A stretch of 64,000 nt of DNA from Gramella jeungdoensis (GCF_023805255.1 NZ_JAMSCK010000008.1:1-64000); one strand, 5' to 3'; shown: positions 25,501 through 34,330, counted from the first letter of the stretch. The notes: generated from the sequence alone by a model not told the origin. Program-made: numbers and translations.

Positions 25501-27195
25501 TTACTTAAGTTCTTTGGTCACCTCTCCACAAGAAAGCATCGCTTCCCCGTAATACGGATTTCTAACTTCTGAAGAAAGGCTTAGCCAATCAGCCCCCTTA
25601 TTAGAGTCTGCCATTGGGCAGTGCTGCACATAAACTGCCTGCCCCAGGCTATCAATATTTGCCGTAAGGGCTATCATATTTTCTGAAAGGATCACAAAAT
25701 GAGCCCTTTGGTTCTCCAGGTTCTCATTTTTAGAAATCGCCTCCAACATCTCCTTCACTTTATTGAAATGAGCTGCAGCCATTCCCTGGAGTTTGGCTTT
25801 TGGAAGTTTTTCCAGCATAGATCCCGCACTTTTCATAGCTTTCTCAGGATTTGAATCTACAAGAGCGTCTTTAAGCTTAAAATATTCATCCAGGCTTTTT
25901 ACGAATTCCTTTTGAAAATCCTCCGAAAGTTCCATTTTCATATTCATAGCCTGCTTTTTTTGGCTTTTGGGATTGTTCATCATAGACCTTTTTCCCTGAA
26001 GCTGTGCCGCCGCATCTACGGTAAAAGTTCCATTGGTCACCACTTCATCTCCATCACTCAGGCCTTCCAGCACCTCATAACTGTTATCAAGAGCATCGCC
26101 CAGTTTCACTTCCTTCATCTGAAAGACCGGTTCATCAGGACTGGTCTTTACATACACCAGTGAACGCGTACCGGTCCATAACACTGCTGATCTGGGGATC
26201 AGAATAGATCCTTCGTGAATGCCTTCAGGTCTTTCGAGTTCCGCCTGTACGAACATGCCCGGTTTAAGCATATCATCGGTATTTTTAAGCTCCACCCTTA
26301 CTTTTACCGTTCTGGAACTTTCATCCAGCAATGGATCGATAAAGGAAATTTTTCCGCTGAATTCCTTATCGGGGTATGCATTAGCTGTAATCTTCAATTC
26401 CTGCCCTACATTCAGATTCGATATCTGGGACTCATAAGCGTCAAAAACCGCCCAAACAGTATTAAGATTTGCAATCTTATATAGAGGTTGTCCCTGCTTC
26501 ACATAATCTCCTTCCTGAACAAGTTTTTCCGTAACAGTCCCTGTAACGGTTGCATACACGGGCAGATTCTCCCTAACTTCTCCCGTAGATTCTATCTTAT
26601 CTATCTGGGCATCGCTAAGTTTCCAGTATTTCAACTTATTTCTAACCGCCTTATAAAGTGCCGGCTGGGATTCTTTTAATTTTGCAGCTGTAAGCAGTTC
26701 CTGTTGTGCCGCCACAAGATCGGGTGAATAAATAGTAGCCAGTAGCTGCCCCCTGTTTACACTCTCTCCGGTATAAGCAACTGACAGGTTTTCTATTCGG
26801 CCGCCTACATGACTGGACTGTACTGCATTGGCTTCCTCATTCTCCTTTATCTTTCCTGAAAGGTTTATCTTTCCCGGGGTAGCATCGGCATTTCCCACCA
26901 CACTAGTCTGAATATTTGCCAGGGTCATGGCATTTTCGGTCATTTTGAATTCATCGGCAGTCAAGCCTTCTGCTCCGGCCTCAGCGGGAATAAGATCCAT
27001 CCCGCAAATAGGACAGTCTCCCGGTTCGGGTTGCATGATCTGCGGATGCATGGAACAAGTCCACATTTGAACCTCTTCTGAATGCTCATGAGCTTCAGAA
27101 ACTTCAGAGCTTCCTTCTGAACTGTTATTAAAGATGAGATATCCCAGTAACAATCCTGCAAGCATTACAACTATATAGGTTATATATTTTTTCAT
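25501..27195 (-). CDS. cusB: CusB-type RND periplasmic adaptor with CPMH and DUF3347 domains
   Basis: A 564-residue adaptor that links the inner-membrane pump CusA to the outer-membrane channel CusC and delivers copper. Order: membrane anchor (1-22); heavy-metal-binding module, residues 46-71, with TCSMHP and CPICGMDL; HlyD-type barrel-sandwich and beta-barrel domains (about 100-400, with SHVGGRIENL, VQEGDYVKQGQPLYKIA and LKPGMFVQAELERPEG); then a C-terminal DUF3347 domain ending QHCPMAD and NPYYGEAMLSCGE. It lies 8 bases after cusC. Confidence 0.93.
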   Translation of the reverse strand: MKKYITYIVVMLAGLLLGYLIFNNSSEGSSEVSEAHEHSEEVQMWTCSMHPQIMQPEPGDCPICGMDLIPAEAGAEGLTADEFKMTENAMTLANIQTSVVGNADATPGKINLSGKIKENEEANAVQSSHVGGRIENLSVAYTGESVNRGQLLATIYSPDLVAAQQELLTAAKLKESQPALYKAVRNKLKYWKLSDAQIDKIESTGEVRENLPVYATVTGTVTEKLVQEGDYVKQGQPLYKIANLNTVWAVFDAYESQISNLNVGQELKITANAYPDKEFSGKISFIDPLLDESSRTVKVRVELKNTDDMLKPGMFVQAELERPEGIHEGSILIPRSAVLWTGTRSLVYVKTSPDEPVFQMKEVKLGDALDNSYEVLEGLSDGDEVVTNGTFTVDAAAQLQGKRSMMNNPKSQKKQAMNMKMELSEDFQKEFVKSLDEYFKLKDALVDSNPEKAMKSAGSMLEKLPKAKLQGMAAAHFNKVKEMLEAISKNENLENQRAHFVILSENMIALTANIDSLGQAVYVQHCPMADSNKGADWLSLSSEVRNPYYGEAMLSCGEVTKELK

Positions 27196-27203
27196 TTTTA
27201 TAA

Positions 27204-28502
27204 TTATTTATCTGTACCTAAAAAATATTCTATCATAGCCGTTTCCTGATAATAATCAACCACAGCATCAATAAGGTTCATCTGGATCTTTAATTGCAGC
27301 TCCTGAATATCCAGTACATCATCAAAGTCCAGTTTACCTGTTTCGTAAGTCTTAATAAGGATATCCTCGGCATTCCTGGCCTGTTCAAGATTATCTAACT
27401 GAATATTCCAGGTTATCCTTGCTGATGACCTTTCGTTCAAAGCGGATTCAAGTCTGCTCTGTAATTGGTTTACCCTCTCTTCTTTCCTTTGGGTCACTTC
27501 CTGCTGCCTCAATTCATTCTGTTTGGTCACAGAACTGTATTTATTATTGAAAATAGGAATGGAAACCGAAACCATTGGCATCAAAATATCCTTACCATTA
27601 TCGGGCATATCCATATCGGTACGTTTGGCCACGTTCACATAATCAAGCCCTAAACCCAGTTTAGGCAGTGCGTCCTTTTTATTTAACTCTTCAGCCTGAA
27701 GAATGCTTTCTGAAAGTCCGTCAAACTTCAGGATCTCAGGATTCACTTCTATATTCCCCGGCACCAACAAAGTATCGGTTTCTTCTATCCACAGGCTATC
27801 CGGTAAATTTACTTTTAAAGAAGCTTCGCGATTCAAAGTTTTATTAAACTCCACTTTTTTGGAATCATATTTCAGACTAAGGCTTTCCTGTTGCTGCCTT
27901 AATTCATTCTGTCTCATTTTTAATCTCAATACCTCAATAGCAGAAGCATTTCCTGCTTCAACTGAATTCAGTGCCAGCTGATGATAGAGTTCCAGCAAAT
28001 CGATATTCTCCTGAAGCACCTCCTGTTTTTCCTGAAGCGCATAGAGCTGATAATAATTCTGGCTCACAGCAAGAGCAATTTTTCTTCTCGCAATATCGGC
28101 TTCGATATCTTCCACTTTTACCATGGCTCCTGCAGCTTTTTCCCTGGCATCGATCGTTCCAAACCATGGAAGCATTTGCCTTACAGAAAATCTCACAGTT
28201 TGCGGACCTGTCCGGGTTTCTGGCTCGCTCACAAATATCCCGGCACTCAATTCGGTATCGGGTAGTGAGTTCACCTCCTCTACCTTCTCCCTGGCAATAT
28301 CTACCCGGGAATTATAAGCACGAAGCTCCGGATTATTAGCCTTTGCTTCTAGAATATAACTTTCCAGTTGCTGAGCACTTATTGAGTGAAAAGTGAAAAG
28401 TGAAATTGTAAGCATCAGAATTAAGCTGGAAGCTGGAAGCTGGATATACTCAGCATCAATTTTTCGCTTTTCAGAAGATATATTCCATTTTTTATTTTTC
28501 AT
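27204..28502 (-). CDS. cusC: TolC-family outer-membrane channel (CusC-like) with a repeat-derived signal peptide
   Basis: A 432-residue outer-membrane efflux protein of the TolC/CusC kind, with two long helical repeats (for example EVLQENIDLLELYHQLALNSVEAGNASAIEVLR is typical of the coiled coil; residues about 150-185). The first 45 residues are odd: a charged start (MKNKKWNISSEKRKID), then a hydrophobic stretch from residue 20 to 44 ending SISAQQ. Most of that stretch is written by the left arm of the inverted repeat at 28384-28443. The gene overlaps the four-helix-bundle gene by 11 bases. It is followed 8 bases later by cusB. Confidence 0.9.
   Translation of the reverse strand: MKNKKWNISSEKRKIDAEYIQLPASSLILMLTISLFTFHSISAQQLESYILEAKANNPELRAYNSRVDIAREKVEEVNSLPDTELSAGIFVSEPETRTGPQTVRFSVRQMLPWFGTIDAREKAAGAMVKVEDIEADIARRKIALAVSQNYYQLYALQEKQEVLQENIDLLELYHQLALNSVEAGNASAIEVLRLKMRQNELRQQQESLSLKYDSKKVEFNKTLNREASLKVNLPDSLWIEETDTLLVPGNIEVNPEILKFDGLSESILQAEELNKKDALPKLGLGLDYVNVAKRTDMDMPDNGKDILMPMVSVSIPIFNNKYSSVTKQNELRQQEVTQRKEERVNQLQSRLESALNERSSARITWNIQLDNLEQARNAEDILIKTYETGKLDFDDVLDIQELQLKIQMNLIDAVVDYYQETAMIEYFLGTDK
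28384..28443. repeat. left arm of the inverted repeat around the four-helix-bundle gene
   Basis: The inner block 28423-28443 is three tandem AAGCTGG units. The outer block 28387-28405 is tandem TGAAAAG units. Both blocks have inverted counterparts in the right arm at 28882-28920. The arm is inside the cusC reading frame and encodes signal-peptide residues. Confidence 0.85.
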
Positions 28503-28860
28503 AATTCTTCCAGTTTTGATGAAGTTTCGTGATTTTTCGACCTACTATAGCATTTTGGTCAGTCAGCCGTTGAAAAGTTTCATTATTAATATAACCGCAG
28601 TCAAAAGAAAATTTCAACCAAGTTTCGACCTCTCCATTTGATCCTAACGCGTGGATCAAATGTTGTTTAAAGGTGTTCTCATAGTTCCTTTTTGACCATC
28701 CCTCTGAAATATTTGCCGGCACCGATCTGCTTGCCCTTACCAATTGAGAGGTAAGTGAATAAATCTCCTCTTTGGGAAAATTTCTCGTTATCTGAAAAAC
28801 ATCCATTGCCAGATCATATGATTCGGTATAAACTTCTAAATTCTGAAAAGAATTAATCAT
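28492..28860 (-). CDS. four-helix-bundle protein, 23S rRNA intervening-sequence (S23/TIGR02436) family
   Basis: A 122-residue, all-helical cytoplasmic protein. The family pattern is clear: FQNLEVYTESYDLAMDVFQ at the start, then FPKEEIYSLTSQLVRASRS, VPANISEGW, and FKQHLIHALGSNGEVETWL. Relatives are encoded inside intervening sequences of 23S rRNA in Leptospira, Coxiella and others, and as free genes in Bacteroidota; the molecular role is not established. It overlaps cusA by 8 bases (ATGATTAA) and cusC by 11, so translation is coupled on both sides. It has no evident link to copper, and its position inside the efflux operon is best explained by insertion. Confidence 0.88.
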   Translation of the reverse strand: MINSFQNLEVYTESYDLAMDVFQITRNFPKEEIYSLTSQLVRASRSVPANISEGWSKRNYENTFKQHLIHALGSNGEVETWLKFSFDCGYINNETFQRLTDQNAIVGRKITKLHQNWKNYEK

Positions 28861-31800
28861 ATTTTTCTTTTTTTCCGGTTTCCAGTTTCCAGCTTCCAGC
28901 TTTTAGTTTTTCACTTTTCAATTTCAACCTACTTTCCTTTCGCCAGCTAAACAACACCGGCACCACAAATAATGTGATAAGTGCGATCAACATTCCACCA
29001 AAACTGGGGATAGCCATGGGTATCATGATATCGCTTCCTCTTCCGGTAGAAGTAAGTACGGGCAATAATGCCAGGATAGTTGTTGCCGTGGTCATCAAAC
29101 ATGGACGAATCCTTTTTTCACCGGCTTCCACGACCGAAGCCCTGATCTGTTCCTTATCCTCCGGATCATTACGATCAAAGGTCTGGGTCAGATAGGTGGC
29201 CATTACTACTCCATCATCGGTAGCAATCCCGAATAATGCGATAAAGCCCACCCATACGGCCACACTCAGGTTGATATTTTTCATCTGGAAAAGGTCTCTC
29301 AGGTTCTCTCCGAAAAAGTTGAAATTCAGAAACCATTCCTGCCCGTAGGCCCACATCATCATGAAACCACCACCGAAGGCCACAGCTATTCCGGCAAACA
29401 CCATCAGCGAGGTAGAAACCGATCTGAACTGGAAATACAGAATCAAGAAAATTATCAGTAACGAAAGTGGAACCACAAAAGCAAGCGTTTTTTCAGCTCT
29501 TACCTGGTTTTCGTAGGTTCCCGTAAATTTATAACTGATCCCATTCGGCATTTCCAACTCGCCACTATCTATTTTTTGCTGGATAAGTTTCTGTGCATTT
29601 TCAACCACTTCCACCTCGGCATAACCATCCTGCTTATCAAAAAGAACATATCCAACCAAGAAAGTATCTTCACTTTTAATCACCTGTGGCCCCTGTTCAT
29701 AACGTATTTCAACCACTTCTTCCAGGGGTACGGGATTTCCTTTTTCAACAGGGATATAGATATTCTTCAAGTCTTGCGGAGTATTCCGAAGTTCACGAGG
29801 ATACCTTACCCTGATTCCATAACGTTCCCGCCCTTCAACGGTCTGACTAAGGCTCATGCCCCCCACTGCCACTTCCAGAACTTCCTGTACATCGTCTATA
29901 CTAATCCCGTACCGGGCCAGCCTGTCTCTTTTTATATCAACCAGTAAATAGGGTTTTCCAACGATCCTATCGGCGAAGACCGCCTCGTCCTTAACCCCTT
30001 CGGCCTCCTTCAGAATATCTTCCAGCTTCATCCCGAAAGCTTCTATCTGTTTCAGATCCTGACCTTTGACTTTAATCCCCATTGGCGCACGCATCCCAGT
30101 CTGGAGCATTACCAAACGGGTCTCGATCGGTTGAAGTTTAGGCGCCGAAGTCACCCCGGGCAATTTTGTTGCTTTCACGATCTCATTCCAGATATCATCG
30201 GGCGATTTTATATCAGGTCGCCAGTTTCTGAAATATTCTCCATCCTCATCGGGGATCAGATCCTGTCTTTTAAGTAATAAAGGATTTTTAACCAGGGAGT
30301 CGGCATAATTTGCTTCATTATCAACCTCCAGGTTGGGGTTAGCAGCAAGTTTCCCATTCTTCAACACAAAGAAATTGTCTTCATTCACCCTGTACCGCTG
30401 CTGTTTCCCCCTCTCATTCTGCATATATTCAGATTTATACTGAATTACATTCTCATACATGGATAATGGAGCAGGATCGAGAGCCGATTCGGTACGACCG
30501 GCCTTCCCTACTACAGTTTCTATTTCGGGAATATTGGCCACTGCCATATCCAGCTGCTGCACAACCCTTTTATTTTCCTCTACTCCTGAATGTGGCAGAG
30601 AGGTAGGCATCAGCAGGAATGAACCTTCATTTAGGGAAGGCATAAATTCCTTCCCGGTATTCCGCATAATTACAGCACCAGCAATCACAATGGCTAAGGG
30701 AATGGAAAGGAAAAGCAATTTATTCTCAAGTGCCCACCTAAGGATCTGGACATAGTATTTTTTAAACAGCCAGAAAAACGCCAGCAACCCAAAACTAATA
30801 AAGCCTACAAATAACAGATTCCAGAAAATGTTCTTATCAAGCCCAAGTGGTCTCCAGTACTGCGCTAAAAGGAAAATAATCACTAATGCCGAAATCACCA
30901 CGTTGAGCTTGTTGGCCATATTCCTATCTATACGACCCCTATTTTCAAGAATTCCACCAATACCAAAAGCCATAAGGGCCAGACCCAGCAGAATACTATA
31001 AAAAAGACCTGCAAGACCAAGTAAGATGAGGAACCCATATAACACTGGCACTAGCTTATCTTTTACCCTGTCCCTTTGAAAAATAAATGCTGCAAAGGGC
31101 GGAATGAGAAATAAAGCAACCAGTACGGCCGATGCCAACGCCATTGTCTTTGTAAATGCCAGCGGCCTGAATAACTTCCCTTCGGCTCCAACCATAGTGA
31201 ATACCGGAAGGAAACTTATAATAGTGGTAAGGACCGCGGTGAGGATCGCTCCCGAAACTTCAGAAGTCGCATTGTAAACAATCTGATTAGTAGTTTGGTC
31301 TTTGGTTCTTTCTTTATGATGCCTGATGATATTTTCGGTGAGAATAACTCCAAGGTCCACCATGGTACCAATCGCGATCGCAATTCCTGAAAGCGCCACG
31401 ATATTTGCCGGAACTCCAAAGAATTTCATCGATATAAATACCATTAATACCGCCACAGGCAGGAGGCCGGAGATTAAAAGGGAAGCCCTAAGATTGAAAA
31501 CCATAACCACAATTACGAGAATGGTGATAAGGATCTCCAGAATAAGCGCCTCATTCAGAGTCCCCAGAGTTTCCTCAATGAGTTCGGTCCTGTCGTAGAA
31601 GGGAACTATGGTGACCTGAGAGGTTCTGCCATCCTTTAATTCTTTGCTTGGCAAACCACTGCTTATCTCATTGATCTTATCCTTGACGTTATTGATAACT
31701 TCCATGGGATTGGCTCCATAACGAGCCACCACCACTCCTCCAACGACCTCAGCTCCTTCCTTATCCAAAATCCCTCGACGTTCTGCGGGCCCAAGTGATA

Positions 31801-32644
31801 CGTTTGCAACATCCTTTACTTTAAGTGATGTATAATCTTTAGAAGCGACAACGGCATTTTCAATATCCTCCACCGATTTTACATAGCCAAGGCCTCGAAC
31901 CAGATATTCGGCCCTGTTGATCTCCAAAGTCTGAGCACCTATCTCCCGGTTAGTCTCTTTTACGGCTTTTACGATCTCACTGAGTGAAATTCCGTATTGC
32001 CGCATTAGCTCCGGTTTCACATCGATCTGATATTCCTGAACATATCCACCGATGGAAGCTACTTCAGAAACGCCACTAGCTCCGGAAAGGGCATATTTCA
32101 CATAATAATCCTGAATGCTTCTAAGTTCCTGAAGATCCCATCCACCAGTCACATTTCCATCTTTATCACGACCCTCCAGGGTATACCAGAAGATCTGCCC
32201 GAGTCCGGTAGCATCCGGTCCGAGAGATGGATTAACTCCTTCGGGTAATAATCCGGCAGGGAGTGAATTCAGCTTTTCAAGGATTCTGCTTCGACTCCAG
32301 TAAAATTCAACATCTTCCTCAAAGATCACATAGATACTGGAAAAACCGAACATAGAAGAACTCCTGATCGTTTTCACTCCGGGCACACCAAGAAGTGAAG
32401 TCGTAAGAGGATAGGTGATCTGATCTTCAATATCCTGAGGAGACCTACCTGGCCACTTCGTGAAAACAATCTGCTGATTCTCTCCAAGATCTGGAATAGC
32501 GTCCACTGCAACAGGATCGTTAGGAGCAAATCCAATGTCCCAGTTAAAAGGAGCAGTGGTAACTCCCCAGCCAATGATAACGGCAAGTAATAAGACCGCA
32601 ACCAGTTTATTTTCTATTAAAAATTTGATGCTTTTATTCAGCAT
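28853..32644 (-). CDS. cusA: CusA-type heavy-metal RND efflux pump
   Basis: A 1263-residue proton-driven inner-membrane pump for Cu(I)/Ag(I). The RND core is intact (for example LSGIAIAIGTMVDLGVILTE with its charged TM4 residues, and FGIATDDGVVMATYL). The three methionines of the Cus ion site appear present in FLLMPTSLPHSG, LDPAPLSMYENV and RLVMLQTGMRAP; the alignment is from memory. It is about 200 residues longer than E. coli CusA because of extra helices after FIFQRDRVKD (about 525-640) and a longer porter loop (about 745-835), both known in Bacteroidota members. The last 25 or so residues (after FSWRKE) are Lys/Glu-rich and encoded by the repeat arm. Confidence 0.94.
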   Translation of the reverse strand: MLNKSIKFLIENKLVAVLLLAVIIGWGVTTAPFNWDIGFAPNDPVAVDAIPDLGENQQIVFTKWPGRSPQDIEDQITYPLTTSLLGVPGVKTIRSSSMFGFSSIYVIFEEDVEFYWSRSRILEKLNSLPAGLLPEGVNPSLGPDATGLGQIFWYTLEGRDKDGNVTGGWDLQELRSIQDYYVKYALSGASGVSEVASIGGYVQEYQIDVKPELMRQYGISLSEIVKAVKETNREIGAQTLEINRAEYLVRGLGYVKSVEDIENAVVASKDYTSLKVKDVANVSLGPAERRGILDKEGAEVVGGVVVARYGANPMEVINNVKDKINEISSGLPSKELKDGRTSQVTIVPFYDRTELIEETLGTLNEALILEILITILVIVVMVFNLRASLLISGLLPVAVLMVFISMKFFGVPANIVALSGIAIAIGTMVDLGVILTENIIRHHKERTKDQTTNQIVYNATSEVSGAILTAVLTTIISFLPVFTMVGAEGKLFRPLAFTKTMALASAVLVALFLIPPFAAFIFQRDRVKDKLVPVLYGFLILLGLAGLFYSILLGLALMAFGIGGILENRGRIDRNMANKLNVVISALVIIFLLAQYWRPLGLDKNIFWNLLFVGFISFGLLAFFWLFKKYYVQILRWALENKLLFLSIPLAIVIAGAVIMRNTGKEFMPSLNEGSFLLMPTSLPHSGVEENKRVVQQLDMAVANIPEIETVVGKAGRTESALDPAPLSMYENVIQYKSEYMQNERGKQQRYRVNEDNFFVLKNGKLAANPNLEVDNEANYADSLVKNPLLLKRQDLIPDEDGEYFRNWRPDIKSPDDIWNEIVKATKLPGVTSAPKLQPIETRLVMLQTGMRAPMGIKVKGQDLKQIEAFGMKLEDILKEAEGVKDEAVFADRIVGKPYLLVDIKRDRLARYGISIDDVQEVLEVAVGGMSLSQTVEGRERYGIRVRYPRELRNTPQDLKNIYIPVEKGNPVPLEEVVEIRYEQGPQVIKSEDTFLVGYVLFDKQDGYAEVEVVENAQKLIQQKIDSGELEMPNGISYKFTGTYENQVRAEKTLAFVVPLSLLIIFLILYFQFRSVSTSLMVFAGIAVAFGGGFMMMWAYGQEWFLNFNFFGENLRDLFQMKNINLSVAVWVGFIALFGIATDDGVVMATYLTQTFDRNDPEDKEQIRASVVEAGEKRIRPCLMTTATTILALLPVLTSTGRGSDIMIPMAIPSFGGMLIALITLFVVPVLFSWRKESRLKLKSEKLKAGSWKLETGKKEKYD
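28875..28926. repeat. right arm of the inverted repeat around the four-helix-bundle gene
   Basis: The inner block 28882-28902 (CCAGTTTCCAGCTTCCAGC and two more bases) is the reverse complement of 28423-28443 with one mismatch. The outer TTTCACTTTTCA (28909-28920) is the complement of 28387-28398 and of the tandem copy at 28394-28405. The arm forms the last codons of cusA. Confidence 0.85.
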
Positions 32645-32670
32645 ATAAATGATAATTAAACATTAATTAG

Positions 32671-32697
32671 AATAAAAAAAGTCAATAACACGACTTT
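32671..32697 (-). terminator. weak terminator-like hairpin between the HYC_CC_PP gene and cusA
   Basis: A 6-bp stem AAAGTC / GACTTT with an 8-base loop, followed on the minus strand by T7 (32671-32680). The short stem suggests partial read-through from the promoter upstream of 33135 into cusA. Confidence 0.45.
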
Positions 32698-32742
32698 CCT
32701 AAAAGCTCTTCAGTTTTAGGATAAATCCAATAACGTTCAATA

Positions 32743-33135
32743 TCAAATGAGGAATACCTGGTCTACAAGCTGAATATCCCTCACCAGTAACGGAGGAGAA
32801 TAATCTTTAAATGGAATAATCTGTTTGGGTAAACTTTCAAACAGATCAAAATAGGCATAAGTGAATGTAGTTATAAAAACCTGCTGATGAAGATCGAAAG
32901 AATCAAATGAGATCTTTAGCTCATCCTGCCCTTCCACCGAAACTTTTTCATTGGTACAGCAATGATTTTCGGCCGAAGTACTCATCTGCATTCCGCAGGT
33001 CTTTGCTTTGGAGAATACCGCCTTATCTACTAAATGCTCCCCGCAAAAATGTTTATCTACCGTAAAAGACATGGTAGACAGCATTACCAGGAAAGCCATC
33101 ATTAGAGAAACAATATGTCTCAAAGCGTTTTTCAT
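32743..33135 (-). CDS. HYC_CC_PP-family secreted protein
   Basis: A 130-residue exported protein with a signal peptide (LMMAFLVMLSTMSFTV). The named landmarks are all present in modified form: HFCGEHL (the 'HYC' position), a CC pair in ENHCCTNE and a PP pair in YSPPLLVRD. Two further cysteines are in KTCGMQM. This small family is usually found upstream of copper RND pumps in Bacteroidota; a copper-binding or sensing role is inferred from its cysteines and its place at the head of the cus operon. A -7 box lies just before the start. Confidence 0.82.
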   Translation of the reverse strand: MKNALRHIVSLMMAFLVMLSTMSFTVDKHFCGEHLVDKAVFSKAKTCGMQMSTSAENHCCTNEKVSVEGQDELKISFDSFDLHQQVFITTFTYAYFDLFESLPKQIIPFKDYSPPLLVRDIQLVDQVFLI

Positions 33136-33141
33136 CGCCTA

Positions 33142-33149
33142 CAAAAATA
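33142..33149 (-). promoter_or_regulatory. -7 box at the head of the cus operon
   Basis: TATTTTTG on the minus strand, 7 bases before the ATG at 33135, so the leader is very short. No -33 TTG at the usual distance, which would fit a promoter that needs an activator such as the AraC-type protein at 22938; that link is inference. Confidence 0.45.
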
Positions 33150-33366
33150 CATTTTTTTTCAATATCAGCATTTTAGGTTCTACAAATCCCTAATCTTCCG
33201 CCAAATCTATACCGAAAATCTGAATCCATATTTCAACTTTTGGGAAAAATATTTCAAAATACAATCCTGATTTACACTTTCAAAGGCCAGGAAAATTTGA
33301 TACTTGAAATTAAACTTAATATATGTAACTTTATGTATATCAAAAACTTAAAAGCACACATTAAAA

Positions 33367-34314
33367 ATGGAAAACGATAAGATAATTGCTGTAGTAGGGG
33401 CTACCGGTGCCCAGGGAGGCGGACTTGTAAGAGCCATCCTGAACCATCCGGAAGGAGGATTTAAAGCAAGAGCTATAACCCGGAATCCTTCTTCAGACAA
33501 AGCTAAAGAATTAAAAGCCCAGGGGGCTGAAGTAGTTGAAGCAGATATTGACGACAAAGAAAGCATTATAAAGGCATTTAAGGGAGCCTACGGGGCTTAT
33601 TGCATGACAAACTTCTGGGAGCATTTTTCTCCCGAAAAAGAACTACAACAAGCCAGGAATATGGCTGAGGCAGGAAAGGAAGCCGGCCTTAAACATGTAA
33701 TTTGGTCTACCCTGGAAGACACCCGAAAATGGATTTCACTTGACGATGATCGCATGCCCACCCTGATGGAGAAATACAAGGTACCACATTTTGATGCTAA
33801 AGGAGAGGCTGATGAATATTTTTCTAATAGCGGCATTCCATACACTTTATTATTCACGTCATTCTACTGGGATAATTTTATACACTTTGGAATGGGACCG
33901 CAAAAAGGGGAAGATGGTGAATTGGCTATCACTCTCCCCATGGACAATAAACAACTTGCCGGCATAGCTGCTGAAGATATCGGAAAATGTGCCTTTGGAA
34001 TCTTTAAAGCAGGAGACACCTATAAGAACAAAATTGTGGGGATAGCGGGAGAACATCTTACCGGCAAGGAAATGGCAGAAACCTTCACGGAAGTCTATGG
34101 CAAAAAAGTGAATTATAATGCCATAAAACCAGAAGTTTACCGAAGCTTTGATTTCCAGGGGGCAGATGACCTCGGAAATATGTTCCAGTTTTATGCAGAA
34201 GAAGAAGAGTATTTCTGTACGATCAGGGATGTAAATGCCACCCGGAAACTGAACCCTGAGTTACTAAATTTCAGGCAATGGCTGGAACAGAACAAGGATA
34301 AGATGGATGTTTGA
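33367..34314 (+). CDS. NmrA/HSCARG-like NAD(P)-binding protein
   Basis: A 315-residue Rossmann-fold protein of the atypical short-chain dehydrogenase group. The nucleotide-binding loop is VVGATGAQGGGLVRAIL at the N-terminus, followed by an NADP-type RAITRNPSSDKA. The usual catalytic Tyr-Lys pair of dehydrogenases is not evident, as expected for NmrA/HSCARG proteins that sense NAD(P) state rather than catalyse. It stands alone between divergent and convergent neighbours. A spaced TATGTA pair lies at about 33321-33338, before the start; it could be an operator but is weak. Confidence 0.85.
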   Translation: MENDKIIAVVGATGAQGGGLVRAILNHPEGGFKARAITRNPSSDKAKELKAQGAEVVEADIDDKESIIKAFKGAYGAYCMTNFWEHFSPEKELQQARNMAEAGKEAGLKHVIWSTLEDTRKWISLDDDRMPTLMEKYKVPHFDAKGEADEYFSNSGIPYTLLFTSFYWDNFIHFGMGPQKGEDGELAITLPMDNKQLAGIAAEDIGKCAFGIFKAGDTYKNKIVGIAGEHLTGKEMAETFTEVYGKKVNYNAIKPEVYRSFDFQGADDLGNMFQFYAEEEEYFCTIRDVNATRKLNPELLNFRQWLEQNKDKMDV

Positions 34315-34330
34315 GATATTTTTAAAATTT

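Larger units (their letters stand above)
28384..28926 (-). mobile_element. IVS-like insertion: four-helix-bundle gene between inverted repeats inside the cus operon
   Basis: A 543-bp unit between cusA and cusC. Its right arm (28875-28926) and left arm (28384-28443) are inverted copies: 20 of 21 inner bases pair, and a 12-base outer block (TTTCACTTTTCA) also pairs. The only gene inside belongs to the family of rRNA intervening-sequence proteins. No transposase and no target duplication were seen. In rRNA such units sit in a helix and are cut out; here the same layout occurs in a messenger. Mobility is inference from structure and gene family. Confidence 0.55.
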
